A DNA stretch of 12,242 nt, taken from NCBI GenBank assembly GCA_007132255.1, contig SLOZ01000016.1:1-12242 (forward strand). The letters are read 5' to 3'. Source of the DNA: Limnochordia bacterium (GTDB lineage: Bacteria; Bacillota; Limnochordia; Darwinibacteriales; B1SED10-159). Shown one piece after another: positions 1-5,305 of this stretch. The translations under genes and the position numbers were made by a program. The notes under the pieces were generated by a model. It was not told where the DNA came from and made no database searches. It saw nothing but the letters and a program-made list of their open reading frames with translations. How positions within the stretch are numbered: position 1 is the first letter of the stretch; the number at the start of each line of letters is the position of its first letter.

Positions 1-76
1 CTTGCGCACTGGCCAAAAACCCGAAGGAACCGACAACCAAAAGTGCTGCCAAGACTAAAACTAAATGCTTCTTCAC
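1..76 (-). CDS. Secreted solute-binding protein of an ABC transporter, N-terminus only (cut by window edge)
   Basis: Only the first 25 codons are visible. The GTG start at 76-74 sits 5 nt after a very strong ribosome binding site (AGAGGAGGA on the minus strand, about 82-90). The translation starts MKKHLVLVLAALLVVGSFGF and continues to LASAQ. It has a positively charged start, a long hydrophobic core and an Ala-Ser-Ala signal peptidase I site. No lipobox cysteine is seen in the visible part, so the protein would be released or held by other means rather than lipid-anchored. It lies directly downstream of two CUT1-type permease genes in the same orientation, so the best guess is their extracellular sugar-binding subunit. 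That function is inferred from context and leader only, because no mature domain is in view. In many CUT1 operons the binding protein comes first; here it comes last, after a 155-nt gap. Confidence 0.6.
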   Translation of the reverse strand, partial: MKKHLVLVLAALLVVGSFGFLASAQ

Positions 77-231
77 AAAAATCCTCCTCTTTAAATTCAG
101 TATTCCTGTCCCACAACCACAACATACCACGCAATCGGCCGAGAACCACCCCCGTTCCGTTATTGCTAAATCGTATCCAACCAGCCTCAAGCATATGGCT
201 CGTCTAGACGTTCCTCTCTAGTCTGAGAGAG
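77..231 (-). other. Gap between permease and binding-protein genes, with two small palindromes
   Basis: This 155-nt spacer holds no gene. Just after the upstream permease stop lies a perfect 6-bp stem with a 6-nt loop, CTCTCT and AGAGAG at 214-219 and 226-231. Next to it is a perfect 10-bp palindrome, CGTCTAGACG, at 201-210. Neither is followed by a T-run in the direction of transcription, so I do not call a terminator. Such structures between permease and binding-protein genes can stabilise or partly terminate the message, which is inference here. I could not find a convincing promoter for the binding protein. Confidence 0.4.
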
Positions 232-1077
232 CTAACCCTTGAGACCTGTGGTAGCGATACCCTCAACCAGATACTTCTGGAACATAACAAACAGCAGGAA
301 CACAGGCAGCAATGACAGGGTCGACATGGCAAACATACCGCCCCAGTTGGTAACAGCCGCCGGATCGGCGAACATGCGCAGCGCCAATGAAACCGGATAG
401 AGCCGCGTGGACTGCAGGTAGATCAGCGGACCCATGAAGTCCTCCCACTTCCAGTAGAACGAGAAGATCATGGCCGTGACCAAAGCTGGCGTTAAGTTGG
501 GAAGAATGATGCGGAAAAAGATCCCATACTTGCTGCAGCCATCAATAACCGCTGATTCATCCAGTTCATGAGGTATCCCTCGTATGAACTGGAGCATCAA
601 GAAGATGAAAAATGGCAGCCCAAAGAATGACGGTACAATCAATGGCAGCCAGGTATTCACCCAGCCCACGGTGCTGAACATTACGTACTGCGGAATGAGC
701 AGTACCTGCTGCGGCAGCAGCATTGTCAGAATCACACAGGTGAACCAGAACTTCTTGAACCGGAAGCGCACACGAGCAAACCCATAAGCCACCAATGCAG
801 AGGTTGAAACCTGGCCAATGGTAGAGGTGATCGTGATAATAAACGAGTTCCTAAAGAATACCGCAAAGCTGAAGCGACCAAAGCCTTCCCAGCCGATCCG
901 ATAGTTTTCCCACTGAAAACTGGGAATCAGTGAGTGGGAGTTCTGCCAAATTTCTGCTTGCGTTTTCAGCGAACTGGCAATGAGCCACAGGACGGGATAA
1001 AACACAATAAACGCTAATAACAATATGAACACGTGATAGGCAACAGTTATCAAATGCTTCTTCTGCTCTCTGGTCAT
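232..1077 (-). CDS. Carbohydrate ABC transporter permease, MalG/UgpE-like (CUT1 family)
   Basis: Inner-membrane subunit of a binding-protein-dependent sugar importer, 281 residues, the usual MalG-type length. The ATG at 1077 is chosen because a GGGGG ribosome binding site inside the end of the preceding permease lies 9 nt upstream; the earlier in-frame ATG at 1101 lacks such a site. The N-terminus is a cytoplasmic basic stretch (MTREQKKH) followed by a first membrane segment (about residues 9-35), with several more after residue 70. The EAA loop that docks on the ATPase is at about 171-200: ELDESAVIDG near 171-180 and a conserved Pro at 193. The C-terminus ends in the typical Gly-Leu-Lys-Gly. 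It begins 1 nt after the stop of the upstream permease, so the two are probably translated together as a heterodimer. Substrate cannot be read from sequence. No ATPase gene is in the window; CUT1 importers often share one encoded elsewhere. Confidence 0.93.
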   Translation of the reverse strand: MTREQKKHLITVAYHVFILLLAFIVFYPVLWLIASSLKTQAEIWQNSHSLIPSFQWENYRIGWEGFGRFSFAVFFRNSFIITITSTIGQVSTSALVAYGFARVRFRFKKFWFTCVILTMLLPQQVLLIPQYVMFSTVGWVNTWLPLIVPSFFGLPFFIFLMLQFIRGIPHELDESAVIDGCSKYGIFFRIILPNLTPALVTAMIFSFYWKWEDFMGPLIYLQSTRLYPVSLALRMFADPAAVTNWGGMFAMSTLSLLPVFLLFVMFQKYLVEGIATTGLKG

Positions 1078-1078
1078 G

Positions 1079-1993
1079 TTATAGATCCCCCTTTGCTTCA
1101 TAGAAGACCCAACTACCAGAGCTCTTGAAGATTATGGCGGTAATCACAGCGATGATCACCAATAGCACCCACGCCAGAGCACTGGCGTAGCCCATGCTGT
1201 AATCCACGAAACCTTTGCGGAATAGGTACAGCACATACAGTAGTGTTTGGTCGAATGGGCCACCATCGGTAATGATCAGTGCTTGGGTGAACATCATAAA
1301 GCCCGACACAGTCTGCATGATGAAATTGAAAAAGATGATCGGTGTGAGCATAGGAATCGTCACACGCATAAACCGCTGGATACCGTTGGCGCCATCGATC
1401 TCAGCAGCTTCGTAAAGGCTAAGCGGTATCTGTTTTAATCCTGCCAAGAAAATCAGCATCGGTGATCCGAATTGCCAGACCGCTAATATGATCAGGGTCC
1501 ACAAAGCGGTATCGGGATGCGTGATCCAACCCGTTGGTCGTTCAACCAAACCGCTGGCCATAAGGAAGGAATTCAGTGCACCGTTGACACCGAACAACTG
1601 TCGCCACATGACAGCTACAGCCACGCTGCCGCCAATGACGGACGGTATGTAAAAAATCGCTCGGTACACGCCAACGCCTCGGCGCGGCTGCACGAACAGC
1701 ACGGCCAGAAATAATGCAAACAGCAACCGCAGCGGAACTGATGTCAAAGCATACGTGAAAGTGACTCGCAGGGCCGTCCGGAACTGGTAGTCATACTGCA
1801 GCATAGTCTCGAAGTTCTCCAGCCCCACCCAAATTGGCGCAGATAGCATATCATAACGGGTAAACGCAAGAAACAACGACATAGCCATCGGGAAGATAGT
1901 AAAGACTAAGAAGCCGAAAAGCCAAGGAAGAATAAACACGTAACCGGCGAGGCCTTCATTGTTAACACTCAAATCGACTTTACCAAGTTTCAC
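1079..1993 (-). CDS. Carbohydrate ABC transporter permease, MalF/UgpA-like (CUT1 family)
   Basis: Membrane subunit partner of the MalG-like permease downstream. The GTG at 1993 gives 304 residues, normal for UgpA/MsmF-type permeases without the extra MalF loop. It is preferred because GGAGG lies 7 nt upstream; the in-frame ATG at 1999 sits only 1 nt from that site. The first membrane segment is at about residues 16-44 (includes FILPWLFGFL). The region from about 75 on has the usual five further segments. The EAA loop is at 195-214 (EAAEIDGANG followed by the conserved Ile-Pro), the contact for the ATPase. The TDGGPFDQT stretch near 242-250 is typical of the family. It is the first gene of the transporter unit and is preceded by a leader of about 400 nt carrying an operator-like palindrome. 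Substrate unknown; the neighbouring oxidoreductases and iol genes suggest a cyclitol or a sugar linked to one. Confidence 0.94.
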   Translation of the reverse strand: MKLGKVDLSVNNEGLAGYVFILPWLFGFLVFTIFPMAMSLFLAFTRYDMLSAPIWVGLENFETMLQYDYQFRTALRVTFTYALTSVPLRLLFALFLAVLFVQPRRGVGVYRAIFYIPSVIGGSVAVAVMWRQLFGVNGALNSFLMASGLVERPTGWITHPDTALWTLIILAVWQFGSPMLIFLAGLKQIPLSLYEAAEIDGANGIQRFMRVTIPMLTPIIFFNFIMQTVSGFMMFTQALIITDGGPFDQTLLYVLYLFRKGFVDYSMGYASALAWVLLVIIAVITAIIFKSSGSWVFYEAKGDL

Positions 1994-2218
1994 TTGCATA
2001 CCTCCATCCAAATACATCCACTTCAACCTTGCCTCGACAACGCGGGCACAACAGCCGTACAACCTTATCACAGGACACCAAGCCGTCTGCGACCCAGCCG
2101 CACCCTTTGATCAGCCTCCAACCTCGTCCGACGTTCTAGTTAGTCGAGGGTCCAACAAGGCACAACAGTGCTTGTTCTTGCGCGGCATCACTCCCGGATC
2201 CCTTAATATTCCATCGCA

Positions 2219-2264
2219 CCGTGCAATTAACGAATCCCAGTCTTTCGACCACACGGTTGCACGG
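2219..2264. repeat. Inverted repeat CCGTGCAA / TTGCACGG in the transporter leader
   Basis: The arms at 2219-2226 (CCGTGCAA) and 2257-2264 (TTGCACGG) are perfect 8-bp complements 30 nt apart. The left arm runs into GCAATTAA (2223-2230), an 8-mer that recurs at 2358-2365 and 5041-5048. The arrangement could be two half-operators bound by one looping regulator, or a long-range RNA stem in the leader. The sequence alone does not decide. Confidence 0.45.
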
Positions 2265-2348
2265 GAATCACACAGTAGGATAGTTTCCACAAAAGTGCAT
2301 GCGACTCCTTTTTCGTTTTACATTTTTTTCGACGCGTTAACGAAAAAC

Positions 2349-2361
2349 TTGCTCTGAGCAA
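2349..2361. promoter_or_regulatory. Operator-like palindrome TTGCTCTGAGCAA (site A)
   Basis: A perfect 13-bp palindrome: TTGCTC, a central T, then GAGCAA. It lies upstream of the transporter genes, about 355 nt before the first start codon and just beyond the hairpin that ends the previous gene pair. Almost the same sequence occurs at 4877-4889. The similarity extends to both flanks: ACGAAAA-type sequence on the left (2340-2347) and AAT on the right. This repeat is what makes a regulator site likely. The cognate protein is unknown, and no regulator gene is in the window. The odd length and TTGC arms do not match the usual LacI-type site with a central CG. Confidence 0.6.
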
Positions 2362-2396
2362 TTAATCGCAGCCATTGAGCTATTTGCACAGATGCA

Positions 2397-2426
2397 CAAT
2401 GAGGCCGCTCACGGGCGGCCTCATTG
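2397..2426 (-). terminator. Strong hairpin ending the oxidoreductase pair, probable terminator
   Basis: A perfect 12-bp stem, CAATGAGGCCGC at 2397-2408 and GCGGCCTCATTG at 2415-2426, closes a 6-nt loop. It begins 26 nt after the stop codon of the second oxidoreductase. Stem length and GC content would give a very stable RNA hairpin. The sequence that follows in the transcription direction (TGTGCATCTG) is not a run of T, so it is not a textbook intrinsic terminator. It may work with Rho, or mainly protect the 3' end. It separates the oxidoreductase pair from the transporter control region. Confidence 0.6.
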
Positions 2427-2452
2427 ATCCCATGTTTGTGTTGGCTTTTCCG

Positions 2453-3523
2453 TTATTCGATTCGAATGGCCATTTCCTGCGCTTTGAGGCAGAGCTCGCC
2501 AGCCTTGAAGGCATGCTCCTGGGTCATGGCATTCTCAGTTCGATGCAGACAGTCCAAAATAAGCTCTCCAAAGTACGGATAGCCGACCTTGCCCTTAACC
2601 GGAAGGTGCTGCATGCCGTTCTGGTCCACCAAATAAACATGGTCCCCTTGGTCGTCGCGAGCGACGTCGATGTATTTGCGCAGCTCGATGTAACCTTCAG
2701 TGCCCAAGATAATGGTGCGGCCATCACCCCACGTTGCCAATCCGTCAGGCGTGAACCAGTCAACGCGGAAATAGTTACTGGCACCGTTATCTGCCACCAA
2801 AGTGGCGTCACCATAGTCCTCAAACTCCGGATACTCTTTGTTGTTGTAGTTAGCTACCTTCGAGTGCAGAACGTTCGCGTCTTTGGCACCCGTATAGAAG
2901 AGAAACTGCTCAATCTGGTGACTGCCAATATCTGTGAGAATGCCGCCGTAGTTCTCCCTCCGGAAAAACCAATCAGGTCGGGACGGCAGATTCAGACGAT
3001 GCGGCCCAAAGCCAGCCACCTGCACGACGCGCCCAATGGCGCCGTCATGCACCAATTGCCCGGCGTAGATGGCACTTTCCACATGGAGGCGCTCGCTGTA
3101 GTACACCATGTATTTGAGCCCGGTTGCGGCAGTCTTCTGCTTAGCTTGGTCCAACTGCTCCAATGTGGTGAACGGTGTCTTATCGGTGAAATAGTCTTTG
3201 CCATGGTCCATAGCTCGCAGTCCCAGGGCACAGCGTTCCGAAGGAACGGCAGCACCGGCGATTAACTTGATGTCCGGATCATCGAAGATTTCCTGCTCGG
3301 AGCGAGCTGGTTTCGCCTGGGGAAACATCTTGCAGAAGGCTTCCATCTTCTTCGGGTCGCGGTCATAGACCCACTTCAGTTCGCCGCCAGCCTCGGTCAA
3401 TCCGTTGCACATTCCATTGATGTGCCCGTGATCCAAGGCAATGGCTGCAAAGCTAAACTCCCCCGGACCAACAACCTTCTTGGTCTTGCTGCCCTTCGGG
3501 GCATAATTCATACCATCCTTCAC
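2453..3523 (-). CDS. Gfo/Idh/MocA-family oxidoreductase, divergent DKT type
   Basis: Probable NAD(P)-dependent sugar or cyclitol dehydrogenase, about 356 residues. The start is uncertain: GTG at 3523 has AGGGTGG 8 nt upstream and is preferred; ATG at 3511 (AAGGA, short spacing) and GTG at 3535 are alternatives. The Rossmann glycine motif is atypical, GHING at residues 33-37 after the IALDH strand, instead of GxGxxG. The usual Glu-Lys-Pro is replaced by Asp-Lys-Thr-Pro (114-117), keeping the lysine. The catalytic pair is kept: Asp198 and His202 in GGILTDIGSH. The C-terminal half is the family's beta-sheet domain. This GHI/DKT type forms its own branch, often seen in carbohydrate loci, whose substrates are mostly unknown to me. 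It follows the other Gfo/Idh gene after a 100-nt structured spacer, and a hairpin terminator follows it. The pair may act in sequence on one substrate, for example oxidation then reduction to interconvert isomers; this is inference. Confidence 0.87.
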   Translation of the reverse strand: MKDGMNYAPKGSKTKKVVGPGEFSFAAIALDHGHINGMCNGLTEAGGELKWVYDRDPKKMEAFCKMFPQAKPARSEQEIFDDPDIKLIAGAAVPSERCALGLRAMDHGKDYFTDKTPFTTLEQLDQAKQKTAATGLKYMVYYSERLHVESAIYAGQLVHDGAIGRVVQVAGFGPHRLNLPSRPDWFFRRENYGGILTDIGSHQIEQFLFYTGAKDANVLHSKVANYNNKEYPEFEDYGDATLVADNGASNYFRVDWFTPDGLATWGDGRTIILGTEGYIELRKYIDVARDDQGDHVYLVDQNGMQHLPVKGKVGYPYFGELILDCLHRTENAMTQEHAFKAGELCLKAQEMAIRIE

Positions 3524-3566
3524 AGTATCACCCACCCTTTTTTCAAAGGCACGCCTTTCGTGAACG

Positions 3567-3597
3567 GCCCGGACCCCTGTCTAGCAGAGCCCGGACC
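3567..3597. repeat. GC-rich direct repeat GCCCGGACC x2 between the two oxidoreductase genes
   Basis: The 9-mer GCCCGGACC occurs at 3567-3575 and again at 3589-3597, 22 nt apart start to start, about two helical turns. It lies in the 100-nt spacer between the two Gfo/Idh genes. A small hairpin, AAAGGC and GCCTTT at 3545-3550 and 3553-3558, sits between it and the next ribosome binding site. The spacer is more G+C-rich than the other gaps. It could set the relative expression of the two genes or bind a protein; no function is shown by the sequence. Confidence 0.4.
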
Positions 3598-3600
3598 TTT

Positions 3601-3613
3601 CGCCCAGAGGGCG
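3601..3613 (-). repeat. Small hairpin just after the first oxidoreductase gene
   Basis: CGCCC at 3601-3605 pairs with GGGCG at 3609-3613 around a 3-nt loop, starting 10 nt after the stop codon. There is no T-run after it, so it is at most a message-stabilising or pausing element. Confidence 0.3.
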
Positions 3614-3623
3614 CACCTTTGGT

Positions 3624-4781
3624 TTAGTATGTGCTGCCGGTATCCAAAACCGTGCTGGCTCCAGATTTCTTCTTAAACGTCGATGTGGCAACCCGTTCCT
3701 GCAGCAGCTTATAGTACTTCTCTTCGTCCACAGGAATATCTGCCCAATCATCGGTCCAAGCCGAGAGATGCATGGCATTGGAGATTTGCAGGCCGTTAAT
3801 GCCTTCTTGTCCAGGAGCTAACAGCGGCGTACCTTTAAGGATGGCCGTGGCCCAGTTTTCGGTGATCCCGGGATGCTGGGTTTCTTTCCCGCGCACCGGA
3901 ATTTCGCACTTCCAGACTTCGGGCTGACCAAAGCCGCCTTTGTATTCCTTGTTGAACTGGCGTTCGGATACTCGATTGCGCCAGAAGATCAGCTGGTTGT
4001 CTTCCAGAACGATTTTACCGCGATCCCCAGAGATCTCGAAACGGTTGGTGCCTGGTGCTTCACCGGTACACGTCACAAAGACGCCCGTAGCACCATTCTC
4101 ATATTCCACATAGGCGGTCACATCATCTTCCACTTCGATATCATGGAACTTGCCGAAGCCAGCAAAGGCACGGACACGCGTCGGAACGCCGCAGATCCAC
4201 TGCCATAGATCCAATTGGTGAGGATCTTGGTTCAACAACACGCCGCCGCCTTCGCCAGCCCATGTAGCACGCCAGCCGCCGGAATCATAATAGCTCTGCG
4301 AACGGTACCAATTGGTAATGATCCAGTTCGTACGCTTGATTTCGCCCAATTCACCGCTTTTTACGAGATCACGTAATTTTTGATACACCGGGTTGGTTCG
4401 CTGGTTGAACATAAGGCCAAAGACCTTGTCACTCTTGGCTGCAACTTCATTCATCTCACGTACCTGTTTGGTATACACTCCCGCTGGCTTTTCCACTAAA
4501 ACATGCAGACCTTTTCCCAAGGCCTGGATAGCCAAGGGCGGGTGGAAGTAATGGGGCGTGGCAATCAGCACACCATCAACAATACCGGACTCGAACAACG
4601 CTTCCGGGGTGTCAAACACCGGAACATCTGGCCAGCGTTCCTTGACTCGCTCCAGCTTTTCTGGATCGGTGTCACACGCGGCTGCAAACTCCACGTTAGG
4701 AACAACACCTGCTGTGAGATACGTCGCATGTCCTGAACCCATGTTGCCCATGCCAACAATTCCTAAACGGACTTTTTCCAA
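3624..4781 (-). CDS. Gfo/Idh/MocA-family oxidoreductase (sugar or cyclitol dehydrogenase)
   Basis: NAD(P)-dependent dehydrogenase of about 385 residues, somewhat longer than IolG. The TTG at 4781 is chosen: GAGGG lies 7 nt upstream, and the protein then begins MEKVRLGIVGMGNMG, placing the nucleotide-binding GMGNMG at 10-15 as the family requires. Earlier in-frame starts only add unrelated residues. The EKP motif is intact at 97-99. In the active-site helix the sequence is GGGVLLNQDPHQLDL: His188 is kept, but the position four residues before it, Asp in IolG, is Asn184. That variant is common in sugar-lactone or glycoside-acting members, so the substrate may differ from free myo-inositol. It is the first gene of a two-gene unit, preceded by a gap with an operator-like palindrome 95 nt upstream. 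Possible roles include scyllo- or chiro-inositol dehydrogenase (B. subtilis IolX and IolW belong to this superfamily) or a keto-glycoside enzyme; I cannot choose. Confidence 0.9.
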   Translation of the reverse strand: MEKVRLGIVGMGNMGSGHATYLTAGVVPNVEFAAACDTDPEKLERVKERWPDVPVFDTPEALFESGIVDGVLIATPHYFHPPLAIQALGKGLHVLVEKPAGVYTKQVREMNEVAAKSDKVFGLMFNQRTNPVYQKLRDLVKSGELGEIKRTNWIITNWYRSQSYYDSGGWRATWAGEGGGVLLNQDPHQLDLWQWICGVPTRVRAFAGFGKFHDIEVEDDVTAYVEYENGATGVFVTCTGEAPGTNRFEISGDRGKIVLEDNQLIFWRNRVSERQFNKEYKGGFGQPEVWKCEIPVRGKETQHPGITENWATAILKGTPLLAPGQEGINGLQISNAMHLSAWTDDWADIPVDEEKYYKLLQERVATSTFKKKSGASTVLDTGSTY

Positions 4782-4833
4782 CAGAATTCCCTCATTTCTC
4801 CAATAGATTGTCACTTGCCAGCGTGCATCGGCA

Positions 4834-4853
4834 TTGCTTACCTTCCTCAGCAA
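4834..4853. repeat. Imperfectly spaced inverted repeat TTGCT...AGCAA near the oxidoreductase start
   Basis: TTGCT at 4834-4838 and AGCAA at 4849-4853 face each other 53 nt upstream of the start codon. On the minus strand its proximal arm reads TTTGCTGAG, close to the ATTGCTCAG of the palindrome 23 nt further upstream. It may be a second, weaker binding site for the same regulator. Confidence 0.3.
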
Positions 4854-4876
4854 ACCTGCCCAAGGCCGGACGAAAA

Positions 4877-4889
4877 TTGCACTGAGCAA
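4877..4889. promoter_or_regulatory. Operator-like palindrome TTGCACTGAGCAA (site B)
   Basis: A 13-bp near-palindrome differing from site A (2349-2361) at one base. It is flanked by ACGAAAA (4870-4876) on the left and TAAT on the right, so the match to site A spans about 21-23 nt. It is 95 nt upstream of the chosen start of the first oxidoreductase gene, a normal place for an operator. Two copies of so long a sequence in two intergenic gaps point to common control of the oxidoreductase pair and the transporter. Confidence 0.6.
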
Positions 4890-5245
4890 TAATTCTGCAA
4901 ACCCAGTCTAGATCGGCTGCAGGACATATGCGCAGCGGCGGCTCGCGACAGTCGCTTCAGCCTTGCCTACCAACATATCCTTCGGCCCGCGCTGTAAACG
5001 CGGCAGCCCAAACTTTGACACAGCTGGTTAGTATCACTATGCAATTAACTTCCACACTCCTTACAAAAACCCTTCCTGATTTAACATTCTTTTCGTCCAG
5101 CAGTTCCGTTTCTTAATACTCCGCGGCGAAGCTGACAACGGTTCCCACTGCCTGTGTTATGACCGCTCACTGACCAGGCTAGAAGACGGTCGCATGTCAA
5201 ATATGCCGAATCCACCAACGGCCAGGATATGGCTGTACAGCTAGA

Positions 5246-5281
5246 GGCGCTGTCCCGCCGGTAACGCAGCGGCACAGCGCC
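5246..5281 (-). repeat. Nested hairpin after the iol operon, possible transcript end
   Basis: GGCGCTGT at 5246-5253 pairs perfectly with ACAGCGCC at 5274-5281. After one mismatch, CCGC (5255-5258) pairs with GCGG (5269-5272), leaving a 10-nt loop. The structure starts 24 nt downstream of the aldehyde dehydrogenase stop. No T-run follows in the direction of transcription (TCTAGCTGTA), so it may be a Rho-linked or message-protecting 3' structure rather than an intrinsic terminator. Confidence 0.45.
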
Positions 5282-5305
5282 CAGGCATGCGTGGTATAAC
5301 ACATC

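Larger units (their letters stand above)
1994..2396 (-). promoter_or_regulatory. Long leader and control region upstream of the transporter genes
   Basis: About 400 nt without a supported gene. From the far end toward the start codon it holds the operator-like palindrome at 2349-2361, then an A/T-rich part with repeated TTTTTCG (plus strand, about 2310-2316 and 2325-2331) and the perfect 8-mer palindrome CGTTAACG at 2335-2342. Next come an 8-bp inverted repeat with widely spaced arms (2219-2226 and 2257-2264) and a bulged hairpin at about 2154-2174 (ACAAG-G-CAC with GTG-CTTGT). The promoter is probably near the A/T-rich part, but I see no clean -35/-10 pair. If transcription starts there, the message has an untranslated leader of roughly 300 nt. 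I do not recognise a known riboswitch class in it. Confidence 0.5.
4782..5305 (-). promoter_or_regulatory. Control gap between the iol operon and the oxidoreductase pair
   Basis: A 524-nt stretch without a supported gene. Going toward the oxidoreductase start it holds the nested hairpin at 5246-5281, an A/T-rich patch at about 5041-5120 carrying GCAATTAA (5041-5048), the operator-like palindrome at 4877-4889, and a looser inverted repeat TTGCT/AGCAA at 4834-4838 and 4849-4853. I see only poor promoter matches on the minus strand, for example TTTACA at 4998-4993 with TATGTT at 4977-4972, spacer 15. The region most likely contains the end of the iol transcript and the promoter of the next unit. 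Confidence 0.5.

Noticed and set aside
2311..2347. Catabolite-control (cre) site around CGTTAACG
   Set aside because: The surrounding bases do not fit the cre consensus; the palindrome alone is too short to name.
1959..2357. Plus-strand open frame of 132 codons crossing the transporter leader
   Set aside because: Starts inside the permease gene with no good ribosome binding site and has no recognisable domain; it also covers the operator-like palindrome region.
2375..3265. Plus-strand open frame of 296 codons opposite the second oxidoreductase
   Set aside because: It runs antisense through a gene with clear family motifs, has no ribosome binding site of note, and its translation resembles no protein family.
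4928..5037. Possible 33-residue leader peptide on the minus strand starting at a GTG near 5064
   Set aside because: AAGGAG sits only about 1 nt from the GTG, and the translation has no leader-peptide character.
5015..5043. TTGACA and TATGCA spaced 17 nt on the plus strand
   Set aside because: Good -35 but weak -10, pointing right into the antisense of the iol operon with no gene to drive; probably chance.
5172..5200. Minus-strand TTGACA at 5200-5195 as the promoter of the oxidoreductase pair
   Set aside because: No acceptable -10 hexamer at 16-18 nt spacing.
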